This document shows positions 41,532-52,521 of a stretch of DNA of 64,000 nt, in pieces; position 1 is the first letter of the stretch; each line of letters starts with the position of its first letter. The notes below the pieces were generated by a model. It did not search any database. It was not told where the DNA came from and saw nothing but the letters and a program-made list of their open reading frames with translations. The position numbers and the translations under genes are program-made. The DNA comes from Euwallacea fornicatus (Eukaryota; Arthropoda; Insecta; Coleoptera; Curculionidae): assembly GCF_040115645.1 (NCBI RefSeq), contig NW_027096111.1, positions 1 to 64,000 on the forward strand, written 5' to 3'.

Positions 41532-42095
41532 TTCGGATCTTTGAGACGCTCGAAAGGGCATATTTTGAAGCGGTTTCTATTAAGAATTTACTTAAAGGGA
41601 TCTGAAATCAAGAGGATCCACAGATAGCGACAGTACCTATCAAGGGAGACCCTGGACGCATAAGCATAACCTGGATCATCGGACAGCTCAGCGAGATTCT
41701 TTAAGCCCTGGACACAGATCGAATTAATATCGATCAGTCCAGAATCCCATTGTGTGGCCATAGGAAAGGACAAGCATCGTCAACCCTACGGACCATTGAG
41801 ACAGGGAAAGTACCACTTCGATCACAAGAAGCATGCAAATTTTGCTATTGATTACACTGTAAGTTATTATTAATTTTACTGTTTATTTTAATTTTTTTTG
41901 TTTTGTTGCGTTATTTTGCTTTTTGACAATCAATATCGCAGAACAAACCATTTAATCTAGCGTAGTTTGAATAACTGATAGTGTTAGAATTTTTTTTTGT
42001 TGTTAAGAAATTGAACTTCCACAATTGAGTCTATCAACGAAATTGACCTTAGTGAAATTTTTAATAACATTTCGATCCATCCAACTAACAAAGAG
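41522..42095 (+). other. Errantivirus leader (untranslated)
   Basis: 574 bp between the primer-binding site and the gag ATG, with several short stops and no convincing frame. It contains a consensus 5' splice site, GTAAGT at 41859-41864 after ACACT, followed by a T-rich tract. In env-bearing insect retroviruses a donor in the leader is used to make the env message; here that is an inference. Confidence 0.6.
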
Positions 42096-43343
42096 ATGGC
42101 CCCGATCAATTACCAACTTTTGAAATTTCAAACGGACAATATCCCTCTTTTTGACGGGAATCCCCGGCTATTGAATAGCTTCATCACAGCAGTGGAGAAT
42201 TTGTTAAAGGCATTTTTTAATCGTACGGAACCAAATGACCCTATAAATATTTATCTTTTTGATACTGTTTTGAATAAGCTTACTGGTGGAGCAGCAGATC
42301 TAATTTCATCCCGAATAGAGCTCAGTTCATGGACTCTCATAAAAGACGTATTAATCAATAGCTTTGCTGATCAGAGATCTATTGACTGTCTTATACAAGA
42401 CTTGATTAATCTAAAACCGTTAAAAAACGAAGACTCGATACAATTTGGCATGAGAGTACAAGATTTTAGAAGCTTGCTATTTTCTAAATTAAATGCAGGA
42501 CCAGACAGTAATGAAACTAAATTGCTTAAAATTCAACATTATGATGAGTTTGCTTTGAAAACCTTCATTAATGGACTGCCTTACAACTTGCAGCTAGTGA
42601 TTAGGCTAAAATCCCTTACTAGTCTAGAACAAGCAATGTCGTTTGTAAAAGAAGAGGAAAATTTTATTCGATTCAGAAATACTCAAAATTTTGGTAATAA
42701 AGCTGGAATACCCAACAGATACCCCAAACATAATATGACGCCCTTAAGTAGACCCAATCCGGCAAATAATTTCAACCAGACTCTGTCAACACCACACAAT
42801 TCACAATGGCCTCAAAGTACTAATTTCTTCAGACCACCCTCATACTATCCACCACAAAATAATTTCCCTCGACCAGCATTTTCTAATTCCTATCAACAGA
42901 CTCATCAGCCGAGACCAAATCTCCTCCCTACAAATCAATCAAATATTTTCCGCCAGAGTATTTTCACCCCCAGACCGCCATTCGGTCAAATGTCACGCAG
43001 AACTAATCTAAATCGGAATATTGAACCGATGAACACTAGTTCTGGTAACACAGTGATAACCCCAAGGAAAAACTTTATTAGTCATGAACTCTATAACCAA
43101 GAAATTCATTCTCAACCATCCGAACAGTACACCCCCAACAATGAATGTTGTGCAGAAGGATTTGATGAATCATACAAAGACTATTTCCCAGAAAACTTCT
43201 ATGAACCTTTCGATACTAACTACGACCCGATGACTGATACTAGCTATCACATTAACTATTCCGCTAATCAAGAATTTGACGAAGGAAATAAAATGGAAAA
43301 TCCAAATTTTCCAATGACCAGCCAAGACAACAACGTAACGTAA
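42096..43343 (+). CDS. gag: Gag-like structural polyprotein (errantivirus)
   Basis: 415 codons, uninterrupted, starting at ATG 42096. The N-terminal half (about residues 10-205) resembles the capsid region of Gypsy/Errantivirus Gag: a FDGNP motif near residue 19 followed by LNSFITAVENLL and amphipathic helices, ending in an acidic KEEENF stretch. The C-terminal half (about 205-415) is Asn/Pro/Gln/Phe-rich and low in complexity. No CCHC knuckle is present, which is usual for this group. The product would form the particle shell around the RNA. The frame ends at 43343 and overlaps the protease frame. Intactness in an element with 4.4% LTR divergence and no pol is mildly surprising; chance or trans-mobilisation could explain it. 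Confidence 0.87.
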   Translation: MAPINYQLLKFQTDNIPLFDGNPRLLNSFITAVENLLKAFFNRTEPNDPINIYLFDTVLNKLTGGAADLISSRIELSSWTLIKDVLINSFADQRSIDCLIQDLINLKPLKNEDSIQFGMRVQDFRSLLFSKLNAGPDSNETKLLKIQHYDEFALKTFINGLPYNLQLVIRLKSLTSLEQAMSFVKEEENFIRFRNTQNFGNKAGIPNRYPKHNMTPLSRPNPANNFNQTLSTPHNSQWPQSTNFFRPPSYYPPQNNFPRPAFSNSYQQTHQPRPNLLPTNQSNIFRQSIFTPRPPFGQMSRRTNLNRNIEPMNTSSGNTVITPRKNFISHELYNQEIHSQPSEQYTPNNECCAEGFDESYKDYFPENFYEPFDTNYDPMTDTSYHINYSANQEFDEGNKMENPNFPMTSQDNNVT

Positions 43344-43735
43344 TAATTCTCAACAACATCGACACCCAGCTGCCATACATCTTTTTACCAGAACTTAACG
43401 CAAAATTTTTATTGGATTCAGGCAGTACTAGAAGCTTTATAAAACCCCAGATCGCACACAAAAGCTTTCCCCAACTGATTAAAGAGGAGTTGTTCCAAGT
43501 GCAAACAGCACATGCCATGTCATTCCATAATGAAGTCGCCATATTACCGATATTTCCCACCTTGCGAACCATCGGTTCCCACAAATTTTTCCTTCCCTAC
43601 ATTAACTATGACAATCACATTATTACCGATAGCCAAACAATTGCCAACATACTAGCAAAAACCTTTCAGGAAAAATCCAACAGCACACCAATCCCAGTGG
43701 TAGCAACACCTCTTGATAATTTGCCCCCAATATAG
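43292..43735 (+). pseudogene. pol: Pol remnant: retropepsin stub
   Basis: This frame is -1 relative to gag and open from 43292 to a stop ending at 43735. It begins with spacer sequence and reaches the retropepsin catalytic triplet Asp-Ser-Gly followed by Ser-Thr (from 43415), preceded by LL as is typical. Protease-like sequence continues to about 43615. Reverse transcriptase, RNase H and integrase, which should occupy about 3 kb, are missing. The last 35 or so codons look unlike protease and may be foreign (see findings). It is a deletion derivative with no polymerase of its own. Confidence 0.78.
43304..43310 (+). promoter_or_regulatory. Candidate -1 ribosomal frameshift site AAATTTT
   Basis: The heptamer A AAT TTT lies in exact X XXY YYZ register with the gag frame (gag codons CCA-AAT-TTT), inside the overlap where the -1 frame is open from 43292. 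This is the expected gag-to-protease fusion signal of Gypsy elements. I did not model a downstream stimulatory structure. Confidence 0.6.
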
Positions 43736-43948
43736 CCAATGCCGAACCCTACATAGAATAAAACCGGATCTACGAGAGAATCTCAGCACGATAGAAAATC
43801 AAAGAAACGTCATTGACTTTCTAAAAGACATTGATATATATAATTGTATATAGTGTAAGTTACAGATTATGTAAAACACCATACCGAGTGCCAATGACCA
43901 ACGCAGTCGAGGCACTATAATATCAAATAAAAAAAAAACTTATTACAG
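43736..43948 (+). other. Pol-deletion scar and candidate env splice acceptor
   Basis: 213 bp of AT-rich sequence with stops in all frames and no recognisable domain. It includes AATAAA-like and A-rich stretches, then CTTATTACAG ending at 43948, a plausible 3' splice site just before the env frame. A pairing with the leader donor at 41859 is inferred only. Confidence 0.5.
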
Positions 43949-45474
43949 GAATATTCGGACATTAACACCAAATTTGATTTATTTCACAGAAGCATAAACA
44001 ACTGTACAGACTATAAAATAGAATTTCATAACTCGTTAGTTATCACTGAAAATCTAAAACAAAAAATTTCCATTCAAATAAACCAAATTTTCCCCGCCAA
44101 AACAAAATTTAAAAGGGCCCTAATAAACGCTTTAGAATCCATTATAAAAACCATAACAGGAAATTTAGATCAAGAAGACGCTGAACGGATCGATCAAGAC
44201 ATTAAAATACTTAGTCAAAATCAAAATAATTTAAAGTTAGCACTAGATAAACAAACGACGCTTTTAGCTACGTCAATAAATAACTTTCAAAAGGTAATCA
44301 AAAACATATCTCATAACCAAGCTATCTTAGAGTCACGAGTCAAACAAATAATAGAAGTTATTAATCAAGTCAATATTAAAGAAGCTAATCTCTCTGAATT
44401 TTTCCGGATCCACATGATCATAGTCCAAATTACATCCCTTTACCAGAATATTTACGATATCCTTTCAAATATAGAATAAGCAATCACATTTGCTAAAATA
44501 AATACATTTCATAACAATATAATTAATTCAAAAGAATTTTAATCGAACTACAAGCTATGCACAAACAAGATTTTCATGGAAAACTACCATTCGACCCGAA
44601 TATTGAAAATCTATTAAACATTGAGAAAACTGTGGAGATTAAAAGTTTCATTAAGGACAATTCAATCATTTTCGTGATCGAAATCCCTTTAGTTGAAGTA
44701 ATCCCCTATAACTTGTTCCAATTATTTCCTTTGCCAATCAAAAACAATAAGGCATACAAGGTGATAATTCCTAAATCTGAGTATCTGTTAGTCAACAATA
44801 ACAGTTTTAATTACGTCAATGAGGCATGTCGTTATATCTCATCTAACGAATACCTATGTTCTCGAACAGACCTATCTACATCTCACGAGTATACACCGTG
44901 TGAAGTTCAACTTCTAAGGTATGAACACAATACCACCCATTCTAAACCAGTGTATATTAATATTGAAGACTTCCAAATACAAAATATTGATAAAAATAAA
45001 TGGATAATTGTAACAACCCAGGATAAAGTAGGGATAGAGACTTGTAAAAACGCACAACAGGATATACGATTAAACGGGACTTATCTCATAGATTTAGACT
45101 TCCAATGTAATCTTAAAATAAGAAATATCACTTTAAGAGGAAATGTAAAATCAAAACACAGATTCCAACCCATACCGCTAATAGATATAAGTATCGCTGA
45201 GGCAAATTATGTATTACATAAGGACATAGAACTGCCCAATCTAAATCGTATGAACCTCAATAAATTTGATGAATTACTGAAAGAAATTAATTTACGAAAG
45301 AATAAAAATGCTAAATTGTTAAATAATAACCTTTATTATGATCGAACTAGTATTTGGACGGTTCTATTGTATATCGCCATTATTATAGTAATAATAATAG
45401 TATTATTAAGGAACATATGGCCAATATATTTAAAATCCAAACTGCCCAAGACCCCAGAATCAAACATATTTTAG
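43949..45474 (+). pseudogene. env: Broken envelope (Env) gene of the errantivirus
   Basis: Resembles the insect-errantivirus Env / baculovirus F-like fusion protein. The first part (frame 2, 43949-44476) has a Lys-Arg-Ala processing-like site and an adjacent fusion-peptide-like segment near 44106-44170, then a helical region. It is cut by an in-frame TAA at 44477-44479, and a one-base frame change near 44540 moves the rest to frame 1. From ATG 44557 an open stretch of 305 codons covers the C-terminal ectodomain, with several Cys and Asn-X-Ser/Thr sites, and ends with one hydrophobic membrane span (about 45358-45420) and a short basic tail. There is no start Met in the first part; if functional it would come from a leader exon. 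The breaks make a full-length product unlikely. Confidence 0.85.
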
Positions 45475-45506
45475 GCCATAGAAACTCCCGGTTACGATGT
45501 CCCTCT

Positions 45507-45517
45507 AAGGGTGGAAG
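45507..45517 (+). other. Polypurine tract
   Basis: AAGGGTGGAAG lies immediately before the 3' LTR. It is purine-rich with a single T and stands in the position of the plus-strand primer of LTR retrotransposons. Confidence 0.75.
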
Positions 45518-45743
45518 AGTTATATCACCACTCTAGCCAGGCTCGCGGTATATGTGACGTCATGCTTAAATAACTATAAATAAGAGGTAGCCAGTAGATT
45601 AAGTGCTTGTTTTTAGTTGTTCGTTGCTCGAGCTTATTTAGTCTGTTCGAATAAAGATTTTATTTCAATTAAAGTGTTTTAATTTGTGTTTCGGTTTCGA
45701 GAAATTAATTTTTTTAAATTTTTTCCGGAACTCAAATCTAACT
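45518..45743 (+). repeat. 3' LTR of the errantivirus-like element
   Basis: 226 bp. It differs from the 5' LTR by 10 substitutions and no length change. AATAAA at 45650-45655 is at the same offset as in the 5' LTR and would direct polyadenylation. It is followed by the GGCC target duplicate and satellite sequence. Confidence 0.96.
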
Positions 45744-46420
45744 GGCCTTATTATGCTTATTTTGCCAAAAAGAAAACGATTTGAACAAAATTGGTTGTAG
45801 CGTTGGCGAAATAACGCCAAATCGTACGATTTGGACGAAAAGTGCCGCTTCTATTAGAGCCAAATTGACGATTTGCCGTTTAAGGCCTTATTATGCTTAT
45901 TTTGCCAAAAGGAGACGATTTGAACAAAATTGGTTGTAGGGTTGGCGAAATAATGCCAAATCGTACGATTTGGACGCAAGGTGCCGCTTCTATTAGAGCC
46001 AAATTGACGATTTGCCGTTTACGGCCTTATTATGCTTATTTTTGCCAAAAGGAGACGATTTGAACAAAATTGGTTGTAGCGTTGGCCAAATAACGCCAAA
46101 TCGTGGTTTTCGGGCATTTTCCGACGAAACTCGCCGATTTCACGGATTTGACGACTTTTAAGCTCAGTATTGTTAGGAATGACGGAAATAGCACGAAATC
46201 TTACGATTTACACGATTTGGACAAAAAGTGCCGCTTCTATTAGAGCCAAATTGACGATTTGCCGTTTAAGGCCTTATTATGCTTATTTTGCCAAAAGGAG
46301 ACGATTTGAACAAAATTGGTTGTAGCGTTGGCGAAATAACGCCAAATCGTGGTTTTCGGGCAATTTCCGACGAAACACACCGATTTCACGGATTTGACGA
46401 TTTTTAAGCTCAGTATTGTT
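45744..46420 (+). repeat. Satellite array edge with short and long units
   Basis: The array resumes in the same orientation and phase after the LTR element. Two diverged 139-bp units come first (private changes such as GGACGAAAAG and GGACGCAAGG), then one full 246-bp unit with the TGGTTTTCGGGC segment, and a second long unit cut at 46420 by the LINE. The higher divergence and the long units contrast with the homogeneous core. Confidence 0.93.
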
Positions 46421-47347
46421 CCTGTGGGTTGGGCAACCTATCAGGCTCGTCCCCCGGGTGGCGGATAGGGGAATGGCCAAGGCTCTTTGCGGGGCTTTGG
46501 TTAGTGGGAGTGATAAGTGATGGCTGCAATGTAAAATTGCAAGTCCGGAACAAAAACTTCTGCCGTGGAGCAGCTCATTATACCGTAAACTTCTGGTTTA
46601 CTCCGGTGAAGTGGCAGGAATGTTGTTTTGCCGGGGCTTAATTTGATGAGCGGGAATCTCTTAGGAGATTGCGTGGTGAGGCTACTATAAACACCTTCCA
46701 ATTCTCATGGAGTGGCGCTCGCCTAAGAGATGCAAGGCTGGGGGGAGGCTCAGTTCCGAGCGGCCCCGTAAAGGTTCACACTGTGAATACAGACATGGCG
46801 AGTCTGCGGAACTTTAGCTGGAATTGTACTTTCCTACCGAGTGCAGTTTCTTCCAACTTACCTGTAATCCTGTCAACTCACTCTCTTCGGAGATTCCTTA
46901 ATTGTCCTATCCAAAGATCACACCGTAGACATCCGACTGACTCTGATGAAGGCTGCAGGGATGTATGTCATCATCGGGGCGAGTTGGGAGAGCGGGGCCC
47001 CCCTGGGGGTCGGTTGGTGAGGCCACTTTAAACACCCTCCAAATCCTAAGCTGGGGTGCGCGCCGAAGGGATGCATGGCTGGATGGGAGTCCAGTTCCTA
47101 GCGGCTCCGTTAGGGTTCACCCTCATCCAGTGAACATAGGTGTGGCGAGCCTACGGATACCTAAGCTGGAATTGTACTAAGCTCCAAGTGCAATTTGTCC
47201 AATCACCCTATCCTTTTTGAATTCCGACTCCACGGAGTGTCCTTGAAATTATCCAGCATCCTGGAAGAACCCATCCTAATATCCTGTACTTACCCAAATG
47301 TTAACCTGGATGGAAAAGAAGATGAGAAAGTAGTAAAAAGGTAAATA
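46421..47347 (+). other. 5' UTR of LINE copy 1, with internal tandem repeat
   Basis: 927 bp without a credible coding frame. Two diverged repeats about 341 bp apart (about 46676-46858 and 47017-47205) share GTGAGGC-ACT-TAAACACC, GATGCA-GGCTGG and AAGCTGGAATTGTACT-like blocks. Tandem 5' UTR repeats often carry the internal promoter in LINEs; that role is inferred. The first base is defined by the upstream target duplicate. Confidence 0.6.
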
Positions 47348-49487
47348 ATGATGAGTGACTTTCAACAAAAGTTACCCCAGGCGGGTGTTAATCCCGCCAT
47401 TGGTTCCTATCGGGTGAAAGCCCCGGTGACCGATGCTGGCCCAGTGGATTCTGGGGAGGGCCAAAGCCACTCCGGACGGGTGAAACCGTTCGAGCAAGAA
47501 GAGAAGAGGGAGATGTTGGAGGTGACGGGAGGGTTTGCAAGGAGCGAGAAGCTCAAGCGGACGCCAACCAAAAAAGGAAGACAGGTGAGTAGGGGGGCGA
47601 TGGGGGCGGAGCTGTCTGGAGCCTCCTCGGAAGAGGGACCTCCTCTTGCGAGTATCCCTTTAGGGGAAAAAAGGAGAAGGGTGAAGGAGAACTGCTCGCT
47701 CATGGATGAGGGTAAGCATCTGGTTGAGGTTGTAGTAGAGAAGGTGGAGGATCTCGACCGGGTGGTGAAAGCGGCGCGCCGGCCGAATCAAGAGTTGCTC
47801 CACGCCGTGATGGAGGTGAGGAGCGCACTGCGAGCTGTGGCACGCAGGGAAAGGGCGGAGAAGGAGAAGGAGAATGAACGGGAAATGCTCAGGGACGAAG
47901 TGAAGTCGCTGCGAAAGCAGTTGGAGGAGGCCGAGAAGAGGTGCAGGGGAGAGGTGGAGACAACCGTCTGTGCCACGCAGACGGACACTCCAGAGGAGAG
48001 AAGAGTGGCGGAACAGCGGGAAAGGATCCGTGACCTGGTCGCTTCTGGGGAGCTGCTTGAGGCTCTCCGGGAAAGGTGGGAAGCGGGCCTATTCCTGCAA
48101 ACGAAGGTGGCACACGGTGACCCCATGTCGGAGGGTTACCGTAGTGACTTAGCGGTAATAGTGGGGGAGGGGGATAGTCCGCTGAAAGAGCGGGTGTTGG
48201 CCTGGCTTCCTGAGTTGGCGGAAATGGGGGACGAACACGAGGCGGGGACAACGCCCTTCCTTGTGCAGTCCTGCCGGATGCGCAAGGGAGGAGGGACGGA
48301 GACGTTAGAGCGCTAAGTCTTCTACCGACAGCTGGGGGGAGACATGGGTCTGGAAGCGGTCTTCGGAGCGCTGAAGGAGCTCGTGAAAACTGCCCAGAGA
48401 GGGGAGGACGAGGGTGGTAGTCCCCCAGGTCCCGGGATCTGATCCCGGCAAACTTAGGAAGCTGGGGGAGCTTGCTGCGGAGGGTAGCAATGTTAAACTC
48501 CGCTTCTATTTGCAGGAAGCCAACGAGACGAATAGGGGGAAGGGAACTAAGGAGGAAGAAGGGGTCATCATTGTGGCTAGGGAGGAAGGAACATCCTACC
48601 TGGATGTCCTGAGGAGGGTTAGGCAGGTGGTGGCCAAAAGGGGCCAAGATGTAAAGGTAGGGACCGTCAGGGAGACGAAGAAGGGTGAGGTGCTTCTGAC
48701 GGTACCGAAGGGGGAAAAGGGGGGACAACTCCGTGAGTTACTCTCCAAGGAGCTGGGAGGCAGTCGGGTGAGGGGTGGAACGGGGAGATCTGTGGCCTTC
48801 CTCGTGCACGGGGTGGACGGGATTGCCACGGGCGAGGAGGTGGTGGGGGCGGTGGCGACCGCGGCAGGGGTAGAAAGGGGGTGGCTAAGGCTGCTCAGTC
48901 TTCGGCCCAGCTTCCTTGTGGAGGGAGAAGCGGTAAGGAGGTTGCGAAGGATCACGGACCTGCAGGTGGGCATCTCCAGGTGCCGGCTGAGGGAGCGGCG
49001 GGAGACCGGCCGCTGCTTCAGGTGCTGGGAGGTGGGGCACAGAGCGGGAGAGTGTAAGGGGGAGGACCGCTCGCGGCTGTGCGCAAGGTGCGCGCAGGGA
49101 GGCCACAAGGCCGCAACCTGTCGCACCGAGAGGTACTGTCCCATATGCATGGAAAGAGGACACAGTGCCGGGGGGCCAGGGTGTGGGGGACCGAAAGCTG
49201 GTGGCGCACCCAAACCTGGGAGCAAACCCGAGACTGAGGGCGAGCCTAAAGCGAAGGGGAAATCTAAGGCTGTGGGCGAGTCCAAAGCCGAGGGGGAACT
49301 CGAGACTGGGGGCGAGTCTGGAACTGAGGAGGAACCCGAGGCGGGGGGTGAGCCGGTGGAGACGACGGAGCCGGACAGGGCTGGAGGGGCGAAGGCCTCA
49401 CGGACCACCACGTTCCCTAAGCCGTTGGTGAACGACGGCAAAAGGAACGGGGACAGGAGGAGGAAAGACGGGCCGAGAAAGGACTAG
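47348..49487 (+). pseudogene. LINE copy 1 ORF1 (nucleic-acid-binding protein), broken
   Basis: Starts at ATG 47348. The first open part is 322 codons, with basic and acidic low-complexity sequence and a charged coiled-coil-like segment at residues 165-200. It stops at TAA 48314-48316 where copy 2 reads through. Homology to copy 2 continues in the same frame to about 48413, then in another frame to 49487, so there is one stop and one frame change. The second part has three zinc knuckles at its residues 201-214, 223-236 and 242-257 (C-x2-C-x4-H-x4-C types), the hallmark of R1-clade ORF1, and an acidic Gly/Glu/Lys repeat tail (about 260-315). The intact protein would package the element RNA. Confidence 0.85.
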
Positions 49488-49556
49488 GAGGGACACGGGT
49501 AAGTGTGCGTGTTTGGGTGAGTGAGTGAGTGCGAGCGTGAGGAGTGGTTGTATGCA

Positions 49557-52521
49557 ATGGCGTCGGACAGGGAACTGCGGTGTCTGCAGATTAACCTGGA
49601 CAGGGGCCGTCTCGCGATGGACCTCATGTACCAGGTGATCAGAGAGCGGGGCGTCGACGTGGTGCTCGGGCAGGAGCCGTGTCTAGCCGGGCGGAACCTA
49701 GTACGGGACAGGGGTGACGACGACTTCATCTGGCTAGCGCCGGGTGTTAGGGTGAAGTCGCTCCACCGGGACCGGGGATTCGTCGTTGCGGAGCTGAACG
49801 GTATCACTTTCGTCTCTGCGTACTTCTCGCCGAGTAGGACCGCCGCCGATTTTACGGCGTGGCTCGATCGGTTGGGGGGCTACGTCAGGGGGCGTGACAG
49901 CAGGAAGGTTCTCATTGCTGGGGACCTGAACGCTACGAGTGAGCGGTTCGGTTCTCGGGTGACGAATGCCTACGGACGGGTTCTGGAAGAGTTCCTGGAC
50001 GCGGCGGAGCTCGTCCCCATCAACACCAGGGATGAGTGGACGTTCGGTAATCGGAACGGCAGGTCACTGATTGACGTTACCATGGCGGGAGCGTCTGTGA
50101 ATGGCTGGGTGAGAGACTGGAGAGTTGAGGTTGAAATGGAGAGCGGGAGTGGCCACAGGTACCTCTCGTACCGCATAAAGCGAGTGGGGGTGGTATCTGG
50201 GGGTGGTGTGGAAGCGAGCGTGAGAAAAGGAGGATGGGTGGTGAGTAAAAAAGGATTGGAAAATGTGAGCCGGTACGTGAAGGAGCGGAAAGGTCTGGGT
50301 ATCGTGGAAACTCCCGAAGAAATCGTTCGGGAGATAAGCGAAACCTGTGACGAGTGCATGAGTAAGCGTGACAATGGGAAAGGGAAGATGAAACGAGCGG
50401 TGTACTGGTGGAGTGATGAAATTGCCGAAAGGAGAAGAGCGTGTATAAGAGCGAGGAGAAGATGGACGCGAGAGCGAGGAAGAGGGAATGTGACAGATAC
50501 GGGTGCAGCGGCAGAGTACAAGAGAGAGCGCAAGGCCCTCAAGGAATCCATAAGGGATGCCAAGAGGGACGAGTGGAAGAAAGTTTGTGCGTAGCCCGAG
50601 ACGGACGTCTGGGGACTCGGTTACAAAATAGTGACCGAGAAACTTGGCCGCCTGAGCAATGGTCCCCTGCCGGAGGCAGAGATGCAAAAGCAGGTGGACA
50701 CGCTGTTCCCGGATAAGCCACGGGTAGTGTGGGAAAAGGTACAAACGGGGCCGAATGACGTGCCTCGAGTCACGACTGAGGAAATCCGTCAGGCCGTCGG
50801 GAGTCTCAAGAGCCGCAAGGCTCCGGAACTGGACGGGCTACCGAACGAGGTTTGAAGCTATATCTTGGGGCAGCGCCCCAGGGTATGGCGAGTTGCGTAA
50901 ATAGCATCTTAACCTCGGGCGAGTACCCTAAAGTCTGGAAGAGAACCCGACTGGTGCTGGTGGAGAAACCGAAGCGTGATCCGGGAGCGGAGGTCTCGTA
51001 CCGGCCCATATGCCTCGTGGACGGACTCGGGAAAGTGGCGGAAAAGGTGGTCAAGACCAGACTGCTGAACGAAGCGAATGCTTTGGGAATGGTGAGCGCG
51101 AGTCAGTATGGGTTCGTCAAGGGCAGGAGCACCTTGGACGCCATGCAAGCGGTCATGAGAATAGTGGAGGGGATCAGGGAGGAAAGTTGCAAACACGCGG
51201 GCTTCTGCGTCATGGTAACGATAGATGTAAAGAACGCCTTCAATAGGGCGTTTTGGGACCTAATCATCGAAGTGATGAAAAGGGCCCAGGTGAGCGGGTA
51301 CCTCTTGAACGTAGTTCAGTCGTACCTGCAAGATCGGGTTTTGGTGTTACCTGACGGGGGGTTCGAGAGTTGTCTTGTGGCGTTCCTCAAGGGTCTGTCC
51401 TGGGCCCCGTCTTGTGGAACCTCTACTACGACGGGATACTGACGGTCGAGTACCCGCGAGGGGTCACCCCGGTGGCTTACGCGGACGACTTGGCGTTGGT
51501 GGTCTCGGCGAAGGACGGGGTAACCCTAGAGGCGAGGACCAGATGGGCCATGGAACTGCTCGCCGACACGTTCGAACGCATGGGGTTAAGCATGGCTACG
51601 GATAAAACCGAACTGGTGCTGCTGGCCGGGCGAAGGAAAATAAGAAGCATGAGTCTGAGAGTGGACGACGTCTCGTACGAGACGAAGGAATGCGTGAAGT
51701 ACCTCGGAGTGTGGATCGGCAGAAATGCTCGCTTCGGCGAGCACGTACGACGAACCTCCGAAAAGGTTGCTAAGGTGATTGGGAAGCTGGACTGCATTCT
51801 GCCTAGGGCGAGTGGTTTGGGGTATGAAAGAAGGAGGTTGATGGTGATGGCGGCATCGTCGGTCCTGCTGTACGCTGCTCCAGTCTGGGGAACCGAACTT
51901 GAGTATGGAAGGTACACGGCAACACTGGAGAGGGCAAACCGTATGCTCGCACTCCGGGTGGCTAGTGCCTACAGGACGGCACCGATCGATGCGGTGTTGG
52001 CACTGGCCAAAATACCTCCGGTGAGAATTAGAGTGACAGAGAGAAGGATGATGTGGGAAGGGAGAAGTGGGGTGAAGGAATGGGTAATGAAAGAGTGGGA
52101 GCGGGACTGGGAGAAGTATGAGGGTCGGGCAAAGACCTTCATACCCCGGATCCGTGAGTGGTACGAGTGCGAATGGACGAAAAGTGGGTATATGTTGGCT
52201 CAGGTGTTTACCGGACACGGCGTGTTTGGGAAATAACTGAAGCGGATACGAGTGGAAAGGATTGCGGAATGCTGGTTTTGTGACGAAAGGGAGGACACGC
52301 CGGAGCACACGCTGTGGACGTGTCCGGAGTGGGAGAGCTATCGCGCCGAGGCAAGGGCGGGGGGACTCGACCTGAACCGAAGCACGATAGGGAACGAGCT
52401 GGTGGAGAGCAAGAGCAAGTGGGTGGCGTTTGAGGGCCTGATAGAGAAGATCTTGAGGGCCAAGATTGTAAGAGAGAACGAGAGGAAGAAGAGTGGGGTG
52501 CGGAACCTTGTCCGTACCTAG
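49557..52521 (+). pseudogene. LINE copy 1 ORF2 (endonuclease-reverse transcriptase), broken
   Basis: Start taken as ATG 49557, just before the conserved LRCLQINLDRGR. The APE endonuclease keeps its catalytic landmarks: Glu in GQEP, Asp/Asn in GDLN, Asp in LIDV and His (50154-50156) in SGHR. Lesions: TAG 50592-50594, a one-base loss near 50850, another frame change near 51370, and TAA 52234-52236. Reverse transcriptase motifs are readable across the breaks: YRPICL, GFVKGRST, VTIDVKNAF, GVPQGSVLGP and YADD at 51478-51489. A C-terminal C-x2-C...H-x4-C knuckle lies near 52270-52330. It would nick the target and prime cDNA synthesis there. Not functional as it stands. Confidence 0.88.

Larger units (their letters stand above)
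41296..45743 (+). mobile_element. Errantivirus-like (Gypsy) LTR retrotransposon, pol-deleted
   Basis: 4448 bp between two 226-bp LTRs, inserted in a satellite monomer at the GGCCTTATTA site with GGCC duplicated on both sides (41292-41295 and 45744-45747). LTR ends are AGTTA...TAACT, as in gypsy-like insect elements. Order: 5' LTR, primer-binding site, 574-bp leader, intact gag frame, protease stub in the -1 frame, deletion of reverse transcriptase/RNase H/integrase, broken env, polypurine tract, 3' LTR. It cannot supply its own reverse transcription or integration enzymes. The LTRs differ at 10 of 226 positions (about 4.4%), so the insertion is not recent. Confidence 0.95.

Noticed and set aside
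41381..41605. 74-codon frame across the 5' LTR and primer-binding site
   Set aside because: It overlaps LTR control signals and the primer site, has no known domain, and the matching frame is not kept in the 3' LTR context.
47407..49441. Long minus-strand open frames opposite LINE copy 1 ORF1
   Set aside because: They are shadows of GC-rich coding sequence, without recognisable domains. The plus strand carries the zinc knuckles and homology to copy 2.
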